Below are positions 35,091-44,369 of a stretch of 64,000 nt of DNA, piece after piece (position 1 is the first letter of the stretch; every line of letters starts with the position of its first letter). Below the pieces are notes generated by a model. It saw only the letters and a list, made by a program, of their open reading frames with translations, did not search any database and was not told the DNA's origin. The stretch is from NCBI RefSeq assembly GCF_000735355.1, contig NZ_JMPI01000022.1, positions 25-64,024 on the forward strand, written 5' to 3'. This DNA is from Buttiauxella agrestis ATCC 33320 (lineage in GTDB: Bacteria; Pseudomonadota; Gammaproteobacteria; Enterobacterales; Enterobacteriaceae). Made by a program: the position numbers and the translations under genes.

Positions 35091-36633
35091 GGAGAGAATC
35101 AGGCGTCTTCTGTTAACAGGAGGCGCCAGTCTGGTTTTAACCGCTTGTACTACTTTGGGGCCAGACTATAAAACACCGCAAGTTCCTGAAATCACTCAAT
35201 GGCAGCCGACGACGAAAACCATGTCTGCCCAGGTTTCTGCGCAAAATTATGACCAGTGGTGGAGGCAACTTAACGATCCGACATTAACGATGCTGATCAA
35301 TGAAGCCTTGCGCAAAAATCCCGACGTCAAAATTGCCGGGCTGCGTCTGTTGGAGTCGCGGGCGCAATTAGGCATTGCGGAGAGTTTACGCAGCCCGCAG
35401 GCCACCATCGGGAACGGCGAAGTGCTCACCGGCGGGCAGCAGCGCAACGGCAAATATATCGCCAGCACCACTTATGGCGCGGGTTTCAATCTGGGCTGGG
35501 AAATTGATTTCTGGGGTAAATTCGAGCGTGGCGTGGAGTCGGCAGATGCGAGCTATTTCGCAACGCTTGCCCAGTACGACGATATTCAGGTGTTGATGGC
35601 GGCACAGGTCGCGCAAATTTATATGAACATCCGCACCCTGGAAGCCCGGCTGGCGATCACCGACAGCAACGCCAGAATCCAGCGCCGGAGCCTGCAAATC
35701 ACGGAACGCCTGTTCCTGAGTGGCAACAGCGCGGAGCTGGATGTGCAGCAGGCGAAAACACAATATCTTTCAACCCTTTCCAGTATTCCACAGCTTGAAA
35801 CCACGCTGCGGCAAAACCAAAACGCACTTAGCGTGATTCTGGCGCGAAAGCCGGGCCCATTGCCAGAAATGGCAGGCAATACCGGCGTGTTGCCGAAAGC
35901 GAATCTCGCTCTGGTTTCTGAATTACCCGCGGATTTACTACGCCGTCGGCCAGATGTGCGAGTAGCCGAGCGGCAACTGGCTGCTCAGTCAGCGCTGATC
36001 GGTGTGGCGGAAACTGAGCTTTATCCTTCGATTTCACTTATTGGCAGCGTTGGCATCAGCGGGCGCAACGGCGACAGCAGCACGTTGTCCTGGGTTGCAG
36101 GGCCAACGTTTAGCTGGAATTTGCTCGACCAGGGGCGTCTTGGGAACCAGGTGTTAGTGCAGGATGCGCGTTTCCTGCAACTGCATGAACGCTATCGGGA
36201 TACGGTGTTTCAGGCCGCTCGCGATGTTGATGACGCCGCCGTCGCTTATGCCAATGATAAGCAGGAAATCGAGCTGCTGACGCAAACTGGCGAGGCCGCG
36301 AGCCGCTCACTTGAGATTGCCAACACACAATATCGCGAAGGTATGGCTGATTTTCAGCGCGTGCTGGACTCTCAAAGGGCTTTGTTTAATCAACAGGAAA
36401 GGCTGGTTAACAGCCAGGGCGCCTTGATGCGCGATTTGATCACCCTCTACAAAGCACTCGGTGGCGGCTGGGAGAAAGGGCGAGAGCGCCCGCTGGTTGA
36501 CCCGCAAACCGAGGCTCATTTACGCCAGCGAGACGACTGGGTGCCTTTGCTGGACGAACCTTTGCCGCCCGCACCGCGTCCACCAGAAACGTATCCCCCA
36601 AAAACCATGCCTACAGAAGGTAAACAGCAATGA
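35080..36633 (+). CDS. Outer-membrane efflux lipoprotein (NodT/OMF family)
   Basis: A 517-residue outer-membrane factor with a lipoprotein signal peptide (LLLTGGASLVLTAC, lipid-modified Cys23, then TTLGPDYKTP). Two OEP repeats are visible, with signatures such as LGWEIDFWGKFERGVESADA and SADLLRRRPDVRVAERQLAAQSA-type text around residues 285-310, and a proline-rich C-terminus (PPAPRPPETYPPKTMP). It forms the trimeric exit duct joined to the HlyD adaptor that follows with a 4-bp overlap. ATG at 35080 is the only start keeping the whole signal peptide. The Shine-Dalgarno sequence is poor, so translation is probably coupled to the upstream gene. Confidence 0.9.
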   Translation: MLCEERIRRLLLTGGASLVLTACTTLGPDYKTPQVPEITQWQPTTKTMSAQVSAQNYDQWWRQLNDPTLTMLINEALRKNPDVKIAGLRLLESRAQLGIAESLRSPQATIGNGEVLTGGQQRNGKYIASTTYGAGFNLGWEIDFWGKFERGVESADASYFATLAQYDDIQVLMAAQVAQIYMNIRTLEARLAITDSNARIQRRSLQITERLFLSGNSAELDVQQAKTQYLSTLSSIPQLETTLRQNQNALSVILARKPGPLPEMAGNTGVLPKANLALVSELPADLLRRRPDVRVAERQLAAQSALIGVAETELYPSISLIGSVGISGRNGDSSTLSWVAGPTFSWNLLDQGRLGNQVLVQDARFLQLHERYRDTVFQAARDVDDAAVAYANDKQEIELLTQTGEAASRSLEIANTQYREGMADFQRVLDSQRALFNQQERLVNSQGALMRDLITLYKALGGGWEKGRERPLVDPQTEAHLRQRDDWVPLLDEPLPPAPRPPETYPPKTMPTEGKQQ

Positions 36634-37724
36634 CCGAATCCTCATCCCCGGCAGGGCAAGCTAGCCGTCGTGGCGTGATCACTCTGCTGGTGGCGATTGT
36701 GGTGTTGTTCTGCTGGTATTTAGCGGCGGACCGGCTCACGCCCTACACTTCGCAGGCCAGAATCCAGGCATTTGTCATCCCGATTTCTGCTGAGGTAGCG
36801 GGGCAAATTCAGAAGGTCTACGTGGTTGATAATCAGGAAGTCGCCCCGGGCGACCCGCTGTTTGAACTTGACCCGGAACCGTACGACATCGCGCTGGCAA
36901 AAGCGCGGTCGGATTATGAAACGGTGCTCAGTTCCGTCAACGCGAATAAAGAGACGATTATGGCGGCTAAAGCTGGGCTACAGGCCGCCACTGCCGCCTA
37001 CCAAAATGCCGCGAAAGATGCTGAACGCCAGGAGCGTTTGTATCGTGAAGATCCCGGTACCATTTCCGTTCGTCGCCTCGAGGTGGCGCAAGCGACACGC
37101 GAAACCGCACGCAGCCAAATGGCGGCGGCAGCGGCAGATGTGCGTCGGGCGACTGAAGCGGCGGGCGTTGCCGGGGACAATAACTCGCAGTTGCTGAGTG
37201 CGCGTTCTGCGGTACATAAAGCGGAACTCGACCGCAAAAATACCATCGTGGTGGCGACCAACCGCGGCCTGGTCACGGATTTAAACACCGATATCGGCCA
37301 GTTTCTTGGGGCTGGAGCACCAGTGATGACGCTGGTTGCGATGAGTGATGTCTGGATTAGCGCGGATATGACTGAAAATAACATCGGCAATATTAATGCC
37401 GGTGATGAAGTGGCGATTTTGCTCGACAGCCTGCCCGGTCACATTTTCAAAGGACAGGTGCGCAGTATCGGCTATGGCGTGAGTACGGCGCCCGGCCAGC
37501 CCGCAGGCGTTTTACCGACGGTGGACAATAACCGTGACTGGCTGCGTCAGGCCCAGCGTTTCCCGGTCAAGATTGCCTTTGTGAAAGACGATTTCCCTCC
37601 GGTCAAAAACCTTCGCGTTGGCGGACAGGCTGATGTGTTGGTTTACGCCAACGGCGGCGGTTTGATGAGCTTCTTCGGTAGCATTTACATACGGTTAATG
37701 AGCTGGTTCTCGTATATCTACTGA
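36630..37724 (+). CDS. HlyD-family membrane fusion protein
   Basis: A 364-residue periplasmic adaptor with one N-terminal membrane anchor (about 14-32, VITLLVAIVVLFCWYLAADR), a biotinyl-lipoyl half motif (FVIPISAEVAGQIQKVYVVDNQEVAPGDPLFELDP), a long alanine-rich coiled coil (about 85-190) and the second lipoyl/beta-barrel part (GLVTDLNTDIGQFLGAGAPVMTLV). It resembles the EmrA/AaeA group. It should link the DUF2955 inner-membrane pump to the outer-membrane lipoprotein. It overlaps the upstream gene by 4 bp and precedes DUF2955 by 8 bp. Confidence 0.9.
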   Translation: MTESSSPAGQASRRGVITLLVAIVVLFCWYLAADRLTPYTSQARIQAFVIPISAEVAGQIQKVYVVDNQEVAPGDPLFELDPEPYDIALAKARSDYETVLSSVNANKETIMAAKAGLQAATAAYQNAAKDAERQERLYREDPGTISVRRLEVAQATRETARSQMAAAAADVRRATEAAGVAGDNNSQLLSARSAVHKAELDRKNTIVVATNRGLVTDLNTDIGQFLGAGAPVMTLVAMSDVWISADMTENNIGNINAGDEVAILLDSLPGHIFKGQVRSIGYGVSTAPGQPAGVLPTVDNNRDWLRQAQRFPVKIAFVKDDFPPVKNLRVGGQADVLVYANGGGLMSFFGSIYIRLMSWFSYIY

Positions 37725-37732
37725 GGTGGGCC

Positions 37733-38755
37733 ATGCATAACGCAGACCGTGCGGTACTGAGAATTGGGTTTGGCATCGGCATCACCACGTTTGCGTGTTA
37801 CGGCCTCGCTCTGCCCATGCCCCATCTGGGCTGCATCATGGCGTGGATTGTGCTTTGCCAGGGCAAACCGTTACCCATCAAAAAAGGGGTGATCGTCGGC
37901 TTAATGCTGATGGTGACCATGATTGGCGGGGTATTGATGGTGCCGCTGCTGACACATTACCCGTTACCCGCAATGTTGTTTACGGCGCTGCTGCTCTATT
38001 GGCTGATGCTGATGGGGCTGAGTGGGAAGTCAACGCAGGCCATGCTTTTGATTGTCGCAGTAACCATTATTCCGATTGCCGGGCTTATCGAGCAGTCGCT
38101 GGCGATAGGCATCGCCCAAATGATGGGGCTGGGAATTATTATCGGCTCCGTCGTTAATCGCCTGGCGCTGGTGTTATTCCCGCCGCAAGCCACGCCTGCC
38201 GGGGGCGCGAAAGTGGCTCTTGCGCCTGAGTCGCCGTACAGGTTAGCCCTGCGCGCGGTGGTTATTGTGTTGCCGGTGTGGCTGCTGGCACTCAGCAACC
38301 CGGCGTTTTATATCCCGGCGGTGATGAAAACCGTGATGCTGGCTCAACAGGCCAACACGCTGGTGGCAAAGCAAGCCGGGCGAGAATTAGTGTTTTCGAC
38401 GGTGATGGGCGCGTTACTCGCAGCGGTGCTCTGGCTGGCGCTGAGTATCTGGCCTTCACTATTAATGCTGGTATTACTGACGGCGCTGATGACTCTGTGG
38501 GTGGCGCGGCGCCTGGTGCGGCTCGCCATCAGTCGATTTACACCTTCTTTCTGGAGTAACGCCTGGATTACCTGCCTGATTCTGTTTGGCCCCGCCATTC
38601 AGGACAGCGCTTCGGGTAAAGATGTCTGGCTGGCGTCGGCGATGCGTTGCTCTTTATACATTGCGGTTGCCCTCTACGGTTGGGCGTGTGTGGTGGTTCT
38701 TGAACGCTGGCACTTGCGTAGTCGTCCAGCCGTCGAAACCTGGTCTGGAGATTAA
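37733..38755 (+). CDS. DUF2955 inner-membrane transporter (aromatic-acid-exporter-like)
   Basis: A 340-residue integral membrane protein with about ten hydrophobic segments in two blocks (about 8-150 and 170-330), separated by a short loop rich in Ala and Pro. It matches the DUF2955 pattern, which always sits next to HlyD-type adaptors and resembles FUSC/AaeB exporters. GAGGTGG stands just before its ATG. With the adaptor and outer-membrane factor it completes a tripartite export system. The exported compound cannot be told from the sequence. Confidence 0.8.
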   Translation: MHNADRAVLRIGFGIGITTFACYGLALPMPHLGCIMAWIVLCQGKPLPIKKGVIVGLMLMVTMIGGVLMVPLLTHYPLPAMLFTALLLYWLMLMGLSGKSTQAMLLIVAVTIIPIAGLIEQSLAIGIAQMMGLGIIIGSVVNRLALVLFPPQATPAGGAKVALAPESPYRLALRAVVIVLPVWLLALSNPAFYIPAVMKTVMLAQQANTLVAKQAGRELVFSTVMGALLAAVLWLALSIWPSLLMLVLLTALMTLWVARRLVRLAISRFTPSFWSNAWITCLILFGPAIQDSASGKDVWLASAMRCSLYIAVALYGWACVVVLERWHLRSRPAVETWSGD

Positions 38756-38756
38756 A

Positions 38757-39182
38757 ATGTTACTGGTTTTGCTCACGGGAATGCCGGTCATTCTGTGTAA
38801 TATGCTGCTGCAATCGTTGGTGTCAGTTTGGTGTATTCGTTTTTATATCAAACACTTTCACCAGCGCGAAGGCATGCTGGTGGGTGTATTGGCGCTCTTC
38901 GGAATTATCATTATCGTGCTGATGGGCAATTTGCTGCAAATCATGCTCTGGGGAATATTGTTCCTCTGGCTGGGTGAATTTTCTAATCTGCAAGAGGCGG
39001 TTTATCACTCGGGCGTCAACTTTGCCACGCTGGGGTATGGCGATATCGTGATGAGCGCGAAATGGAAACTGCTTGGCCCGCTGGAAGCCGTAAACGGTGC
39101 GCTGATGATTGGTTTATCCGGGGCGAGTATGCTGGCGGTGTTACAGCACCATATTCGCAAGCAGGTTGGCAAAATAAATTAA
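38757..39182 (+). CDS. Small potassium-channel-like protein
   Basis: A 141-residue membrane protein with two or three hydrophobic segments (about 3-28, 40-72, 105-130) and the exact K+-channel selectivity signature TLGYGD at residues 91-96 in SGVNFATLGYGDIVM. It belongs to the Ion_trans_2-like two-helix group and would be a homotetramer. The start is the ATG at 38757, one base after the DUF2955 stop, with GGAG seven bases upstream. A longer in-frame extension into DUF2955 is not needed. It is the last gene of the efflux operon, an unexpected partner that may balance charge or membrane potential. Confidence 0.85.
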   Translation: MLLVLLTGMPVILCNMLLQSLVSVWCIRFYIKHFHQREGMLVGVLALFGIIIIVLMGNLLQIMLWGILFLWLGEFSNLQEAVYHSGVNFATLGYGDIVMSAKWKLLGPLEAVNGALMIGLSGASMLAVLQHHIRKQVGKIN

Positions 39183-39310
39183 CATTTTCCCGGTGCGGAC
39201 CAACTGAATATATTGACGTTTATGCTGACAACGTCGTTTACCGGGCGCGGTAATTTCATTATTTCTCTAAATGTGATTTAACACCCTCACCAACCTGTGA
39301 GGAATTTTTG

Positions 39311-39892
39311 ATGCGCGCATTTAACAACATGGTCAGCGGTGAAAGCTATAACATTAATGACCCGGAATTAATTGAAATTCGCTACCGAACCCGCGATAAC
39401 GTGGATGAATTCAATGCGTTGAGTGCTCGCGCCGTAACGGAAAAAGATCGCCTGGTTCGCACGATATTTGGCCGCGTCGGCGAAAATGTGCATTTCGAAA
39501 AAGGGATGCGCATTGATTACGGATGTAACACGCATATCGGCAATAACGTGTTTATCAATTTCAATTTTGTCTTACTCGACTGCGCTCGAGTGACTATCGG
39601 TAATAACGTCTTTATTGGCCCGGATGTTCAGGTTTATACCGCGCAGCATCCGCTCGACCCTGAAACCCGCAATCGACATATCGGCAGCGCCCGTCCGGTC
39701 ACGATTGGGAATGATGTCTGGATTGGCGGGGGCTGCATTATTTTGCCCGGCGTGACCATTGGCGATGGCTCAACGATTGGTGCGGGCAGCGTGGTGAAGC
39801 ACGATATTCCCGCAGGCGTCATCGCGGCAGGGAATCCATGCCAGGTAAAACGACTTTGTGCAGCAGATAAGTTGTCAGAAATCATCGAGTGA
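39311..39892 (+). CDS. Sugar O-acetyltransferase (maltose/galactoside acetyltransferase type)
   Basis: A 193-residue left-handed beta-helix acetyltransferase. Hexapeptide repeats are visible from about residue 70 (GCNTHIGNNVFINFNFVLLDCARVTIGNNVFIGPDVQVYTAQHPLD in short), including the catalytic histidine in YTAQHPLDPETR and the end VIAAGNPCQVKRL. It transfers acetyl from acetyl-CoA to a sugar hydroxyl and is related to Maa and LacA. ATG at 39311 follows GAGGA. It stands 129 bp after the efflux operon, so it likely has its own promoter. The sugar is unknown. Confidence 0.87.
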   Translation: MRAFNNMVSGESYNINDPELIEIRYRTRDNVDEFNALSARAVTEKDRLVRTIFGRVGENVHFEKGMRIDYGCNTHIGNNVFINFNFVLLDCARVTIGNNVFIGPDVQVYTAQHPLDPETRNRHIGSARPVTIGNDVWIGGGCIILPGVTIGDGSTIGAGSVVKHDIPAGVIAAGNPCQVKRLCAADKLSEIIE

Positions 39893-39937
39893 ACCTAATC
39901 TCAAAGTAGGAATTTGTGTGGGATAAAAGGGTGAGGA

Positions 39938-41533
39938 TTGATGAGAAAGGTTGCCATTATCGGTGCAGGGCCAACGGGGATTTATACCTTTTACTCCCTT
40001 CTTAAACATAACGAACCGCTGTCTATTGCTGTCTACGAACAGGCCCGTGAAGCCGGTGTGGGCATGCCTTACAGCGATGAAGAGAACTCGCGAATGATGC
40101 TGGCCAATATCGCCAGTATCGAAATCCCGCCCATTTTTTCGACCTACATTGACTGGCTCAGAAGCCGAAGTGAAAGCAATCTGGCGCGATATGGCGTGGA
40201 GCATTCTTCCCTGCATATTCGGCAATTTTTGCCGCGTATTTTGCTGGGGGAATATTTCCGCGACCAGTTTTTGCAGTTGGTCGAGCAAGCCAGAAAACAG
40301 GGTTTTGATATCCAGGTGCATGAGTCTTGCCAGGTCACGGACATTGAAGTGGCGGCAGATGGCGTCAGATTGTGGGCGCAAAACGGCCCGGAACCAGCAC
40401 TCTTTGAATATGCCGTGATTGCCACTGGCCACGTCTGGCCTGAAGAAGACCCGACGGTGCGCACTTTCTTCCCCAGTCCGTGGTCCGGGCTGATGGAGGC
40501 CAAAATTCCGGCGAGCAAAGTGGGCATTATGGGCACCTCTCTTAGCGGCATTGATGCGGCAATGGCGGTGGTGATTCAGCATGGTGATTTCGTAGAAACC
40601 GACGACGAAAAGATTGAATTCAGGCCAGACCAGGGATGCGAGGGGCTTAAGATTGTATTGATGTCGCGCTCTGGCATTCTGCCGGAGGCTGATTTCTACT
40701 GTCCGATTCCTTATGAACCGCTGGCTATTGTGACTGAACAGGCGATTAAACAAGAAATTGCCAACGGCGAAAATGGCCTGCTCGACCGGGTTTTTGAGCT
40801 GGTGAAAAAAGAAATTGAACAGGCCGACCCGGCATGGAGTGCGCATATTTCGCTGGAAACGCTTGATGCGGATAGTTTTACCGAGGCCTGGTTTGCCGAT
40901 CGCCATGAGAACGGCCCGTTTCGCTGGGCGGAGTCCAACCTGCAAGAAGTTGAACGCAACAAACGCGATCGCAAGACCGTGCCCTGGCGGTACGCCATCC
41001 TGCGTTTGCATGAAGCCGTTCAGGAAATTGTGCCGCATCTTACTGAGCGAGATAGCGAAAGGTTCAATGCCGGGCTGGCGCGCGTGTTTATCGATAATTA
41101 TGCGGCGATCCCCTCGCAATCTATTCGCCGATTACTGGCATTGCGCGAAGCCGGGATTATCAGCATTCTCGCTCTCGGGCAGGATTATAAGCTGGACATT
41201 AAAGAGCGCCAGACGGTGATTTCGACCGATGAAAATGTGTATGAGTTTGACGTTTTTATCGACGCGCGCGGGCAGAAAGCATTAAAAACAAAAGACCTGC
41301 CGTTTCCTTCGCTACGCAAGCAACTTGAAACCACTGGCGATGACATTCCTGAGGTCGGGGACGACTACACGTTACTGGAACCTGCCAGTGTGCGGGGGCG
41401 CATTGCGTTTGGCGCGTTGCCTTATCTTATGCACGACAAGCCTTTCGTTCAGGGGCTGACGGTATCCGCAGAAATGGGGGAGGTGATGGCGAAGGCAATT
41501 TTAAAGCCCGTGAGACAGCCCACGAGCTTTTAG
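39938..41533 (+). CDS. ydhS: FAD/NAD(P)-binding protein YdhS
   Basis: A 531-residue flavoprotein-like protein. The dinucleotide-binding motif VAIIGAGPTGIYTFYSLL is at the N-terminus, a second region IATGHVWPEEDPTV and GIMGTSLSGIDAAMAV (about 195-211) follow. Sequence agreement with E. coli YdhS (534 residues) is high throughout (RQFLPRILLGEYFRDQFL, PYEPLAIVT, LARVFIDNYAAIPS). The reaction is unknown. In E. coli the gene is near the anaerobically induced ydhYVWXUT genes, which are absent here. Opposite it runs a 414-codon minus-strand frame that is only a shadow. A BIME follows its stop. Confidence 0.92.
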   Translation: MMRKVAIIGAGPTGIYTFYSLLKHNEPLSIAVYEQAREAGVGMPYSDEENSRMMLANIASIEIPPIFSTYIDWLRSRSESNLARYGVEHSSLHIRQFLPRILLGEYFRDQFLQLVEQARKQGFDIQVHESCQVTDIEVAADGVRLWAQNGPEPALFEYAVIATGHVWPEEDPTVRTFFPSPWSGLMEAKIPASKVGIMGTSLSGIDAAMAVVIQHGDFVETDDEKIEFRPDQGCEGLKIVLMSRSGILPEADFYCPIPYEPLAIVTEQAIKQEIANGENGLLDRVFELVKKEIEQADPAWSAHISLETLDADSFTEAWFADRHENGPFRWAESNLQEVERNKRDRKTVPWRYAILRLHEAVQEIVPHLTERDSERFNAGLARVFIDNYAAIPSQSIRRLLALREAGIISILALGQDYKLDIKERQTVISTDENVYEFDVFIDARGQKALKTKDLPFPSLRKQLETTGDDIPEVGDDYTLLEPASVRGRIAFGALPYLMHDKPFVQGLTVSAEMGEVMAKAILKPVRQPTSF

Positions 41534-41608
41534 TAGGTCGGATAAGCGTAGCGTCATCCGGCAGCTGGCACATCTTTGGTGGATGACGCTGTCGCTTATC
41601 CCCCCTAC
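41533..41608. repeat. BIME: two REP units
   Basis: The first unit GTAGGTCGGATAAGCGTAGC plus GTCATCCGGC and an inverted second unit (GGTGGATGACGCTGTCGCTT plus ATCCCCCCTAC) lie between the convergent ydhS and PTS EIIC genes. Confidence 0.85.
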
Positions 41609-41620
41609 GAAACTATTTTA

Positions 41621-42985
41621 CTAAGAAGTAATCTGCTCAGTAACCGGCGTAACCGTCGCTTCTTTCTGTGATTTACTCGCCTGCTCTTCGCGGTATTTCA
41701 GGTTATCCCAGATGCGGAAGAACGGGTAATACATCACCAGCGAAATCCCGAGGTTCACAATTTGCAGTATCGAACCTGAAATATGCCCGCCGGTTGCAAG
41801 GTATCCGCTGACCACAATTGGCGTGGTAAACGGCAGGGCGATCCCCGCAGGTTTTGCCACCAGTCCAGTGGTCATCGCGATGTAAGAAACAATCACCAAT
41901 ACCACAGGCGTCAGAATAAACGGCACCACCAGATAGGGGTTCATGACGATTGGAATGCCGAACACCATCGGTTCGCTGATGTTAAACAGGCTGCCAGGGG
42001 CTGCGATTTTACCGAGCTGTTTCATCTGCGCACTGCGGCTGCGGATAAGCATAAATATCACCAGACCTAACAACGCGCCAGTGCCGCCAGGGGCAATCCA
42101 CAAGTCGTAAAATTGCTGCGTGATAATGTGCGGAATCGGCAGACCGTTCTGAAACGCTTCCAGGTTTTCAGACATATTGCTCAACCAGACCGGGCGGATA
42201 AAGACCAGCACGATAGTGTCGCCGTGCAGGCCCAGCATCCACAAAATCCCAATCAGCAATACCGAGATAATCATGCCAGGCAAGGAGCCGCCAACATGGC
42301 TCATCGGAATGCCAACCAGATCGGTAATCATGGTGTTGATGTCGCCAAACGGGGTGGCTTCAACCAACAGGCGCAGCGCCAGAACCACCGCCAAAACGCA
42401 GAAGCCAGGAATCAGTGCCAGGAATGATTTTGCCACCGCAGGCGGCACGCCTTCCGGCATACGGATAACCAGGTTGCGGTTGTGAATAAAACGATAAATT
42501 TCGGTGGAGAGCAGGGCGATAATAATCGCGACGAACAGCCCCTGGCTGCCAATCTGGCCCATAGGCATCACGCCTTTCACCAGTTGCGCCGCGCCACCCG
42601 CTGCCGGAGTAAACATAATATGCTGCGGAATAGTCATCACAAACGCGACCAGCGACACGGCGCCTGCCGTTAGCGGGTCGATAGTGCGATATTTTTCTGC
42701 CAGGCGATACGCGATACCAAAGGCGGAGATGAGCGCCATGATGTCGTAAGTCGCTTTAACCGGGTAGAGCACCTTTTCCTGCCACGTTGGGCCGAAAAGG
42801 TTGGTCATCATCTGCCCGTATCCGGGCACCGGAAGATAGGCAAAAATCAGGAAAAACGAGCCGATAAGCATAAACGGCATATTCAGAATGATACCGTCAC
42901 GCACCGACAGCACGTGCTTTTGCCCGGCGATTTTAAGCGCGGTTGGCAGCACGTATTTTTCGATAATAGATTTACTCACAGACAC
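41621..42985 (-). CDS. PTS beta-glucoside (cellobiose/chitobiose) EIIC permease
   Basis: About 454 residues with ten or so hydrophobic segments, of the lactose/cellobiose EIIC family: MPFMLIGSFFLIFAYLPVPGYG, EAFQNGLPIPHIITQQFYD, FNISEPMVFGIPIVMNPYLVVPFI. The last is the family's conserved NEPVxFGxP-like loop. It imports and, with EIIB, phosphorylates a beta-glucoside. Three in-frame GTG codons start the gene (42991, 42985, 42979). AGGGGG is best spaced for the second, so that one is used here. It follows the GH4 gene in a B-glucosidase-C order without an EIIA. Confidence 0.87.
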   Translation of the reverse strand: MSVSKSIIEKYVLPTALKIAGQKHVLSVRDGIILNMPFMLIGSFFLIFAYLPVPGYGQMMTNLFGPTWQEKVLYPVKATYDIMALISAFGIAYRLAEKYRTIDPLTAGAVSLVAFVMTIPQHIMFTPAAGGAAQLVKGVMPMGQIGSQGLFVAIIIALLSTEIYRFIHNRNLVIRMPEGVPPAVAKSFLALIPGFCVLAVVLALRLLVEATPFGDINTMITDLVGIPMSHVGGSLPGMIISVLLIGILWMLGLHGDTIVLVFIRPVWLSNMSENLEAFQNGLPIPHIITQQFYDLWIAPGGTGALLGLVIFMLIRSRSAQMKQLGKIAAPGSLFNISEPMVFGIPIVMNPYLVVPFILTPVVLVIVSYIAMTTGLVAKPAGIALPFTTPIVVSGYLATGGHISGSILQIVNLGISLVMYYPFFRIWDNLKYREEQASKSQKEATVTPVTEQITS

Positions 42986-43050
42986 AGACACCCCCCTTTC
43001 CGGCGCAGGATTTAGCGCCGGGTATTGTTTTTATATTTGGTGAAAAGCCA

Positions 43051-44352
43051 TTACTGATTGAACTGCGGTAACCACGCTTTGTTAATGCTTAATACTTCTT
43101 CGACCAACGTTTGTGCCAGATTGACATCAGCTACCAGCGGGTTTGCGACCAACGCCAGCAGCGCTTTTTGCTTATCGCCGTGAACCGCGGCTTCTATGGT
43201 CAGGCGTTCAAAATCTTTCACTTGCTGCGTCAAGCCATTCATCAGCAGCGGCAATTTGCCAAAGGCCAGCGGATGCGCGCCCAGGGCATCAATCAGGCAA
43301 TTGGTTTCGATTACTGCGTCGTCCGGCAAGCCCTGAATCGCCCCGTTATTGGCGGTGTTGACCACCATTTCAACGCCGAGATTATTGTGCAGCGCATTGA
43401 TCAATTGCACCGCGACTTCGGAATAGAACGATCCGCCGCGCTGGCTGAGTTCTTCTGGCTTTTTATCCAGATTCGGGTCGGCGTACAGCTTAAACAGCGA
43501 CTCTTCCACCTTCATCACCAGCTCGGCACGCGTACCTTTGGTGTCTGCGTCTGCCAGTTCATCTTCGAGCATGGTGCGGGTTTGCCAGAAATAGCGGTGA
43601 TACGGGCAGGGAATAGCATGCAGGGCGCGCAGCAAATCCGCAGGCCACGGAATCGCTTTAATATTGTTCATGGAAAGCTGCTCGCCGTCGCACAGCATTT
43701 CGATCACTTCGTCGGTGGCATCGCGTCCGTCGGCCAACACTTTATGTACCCAAACCATATGATTCAGGCCCGCAAAACGTAGCGACACTTTGTCGTGAGG
43801 CAGTTTCAGCATATCGGCAATCATGTGATGCATGGTGACGGGCACATTACACAGGCCGATAATTTTGGCCTTGCTGTAGCGCGAAACCGCTTCGGTCACA
43901 ATGCCAGCCGGATTGGTGAAGTTGATAATCCATGCGTCGGGAGCCAGGCGCTCCACGCGTTTCGCAATATCCATCATCACCGGAATGGTACGCAGTGCTT
44001 TGGCAAAACCGCCTACGCCCGTGGTTTCCTGGCCGAGCAGCTTGTGGCTTAAACCGAGACGTTCATCGGCGGCGCGCGCGGGAAGTTGCCCGACGCGCAA
44101 TTGCGTTAAGACAAAACTGGAGCCTTTTATCGCCTCGTTGGCATCAAAATGCACCGAGACTTTTATCGCTTCCAGGCCATTACGATCCAGCATACGGCGG
44201 GCGAGGGCGGCGATAATATCAACTTTATGGCGACCGGCTTCGACATCCACCAGTGCCAGCTCCGCCATTGGCAGTGAAACGTGGCGCTCAATCAAACCTT
44301 CAATCAATTCCGGGGTGTAACTGCTTCCCCCGCCAACAACGGTAATTTTCAT
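43051..44352 (-). CDS. 6-phospho-beta-glucosidase, glycoside hydrolase family 4
   Basis: A 433-residue GH4 enzyme. The NAD+-binding start MKITVVGGGSSYTPELIEG, the LRVGQLPARAADERL segment, the metal ligands in IIGLCNVPVTMHHM (Cys) and FAGLNHMVWV (His), and QRGGSFYSEVAVQLINAL are diagnostic. It cleaves 6-phospho-beta-glucosides through an NAD+- and Mn2+-dependent redox mechanism in the cytoplasm. It is placed between EIIB and EIIC genes, 17 bp after EIIB, and cleaves the sugar phosphate made by that transporter. Similar to E. coli ChbF but in a different gene order. Confidence 0.9.
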   Translation of the reverse strand: MKITVVGGGSSYTPELIEGLIERHVSLPMAELALVDVEAGRHKVDIIAALARRMLDRNGLEAIKVSVHFDANEAIKGSSFVLTQLRVGQLPARAADERLGLSHKLLGQETTGVGGFAKALRTIPVMMDIAKRVERLAPDAWIINFTNPAGIVTEAVSRYSKAKIIGLCNVPVTMHHMIADMLKLPHDKVSLRFAGLNHMVWVHKVLADGRDATDEVIEMLCDGEQLSMNNIKAIPWPADLLRALHAIPCPYHRYFWQTRTMLEDELADADTKGTRAELVMKVEESLFKLYADPNLDKKPEELSQRGGSFYSEVAVQLINALHNNLGVEMVVNTANNGAIQGLPDDAVIETNCLIDALGAHPLAFGKLPLLMNGLTQQVKDFERLTIEAAVHGDKQKALLALVANPLVADVNLAQTLVEEVLSINKAWLPQFNQ

Positions 44353-44369
44353 GCTGTTCTCCGCGGGCC

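Noticed and set aside
35098-35110. A later start for the outer-membrane lipoprotein after GAGGAG
   Set aside because: No standard start codon follows at proper spacing. The ATG at 35080 keeps the full lipoprotein signal and overlaps the upstream gene.
39875-41119. A 414-codon minus-strand frame opposite ydhS
   Set aside because: ydhS matches E. coli YdhS throughout. The opposite frame has no ribosome site or recognisable domain and reads like a codon-bias shadow.
7150-41608. Repeated palindromes considered as a CRISPR array or insertion sequence ends
   Set aside because: They are single or paired REP units kilobases apart, without regular spacing, spacers or transposase genes.
43111-43782. 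Plus-strand 223-codon frame inside the GH4 gene
   Set aside because: Entirely within a well-conserved glycosidase gene on the other strand. Composition is typical of a shadow frame.
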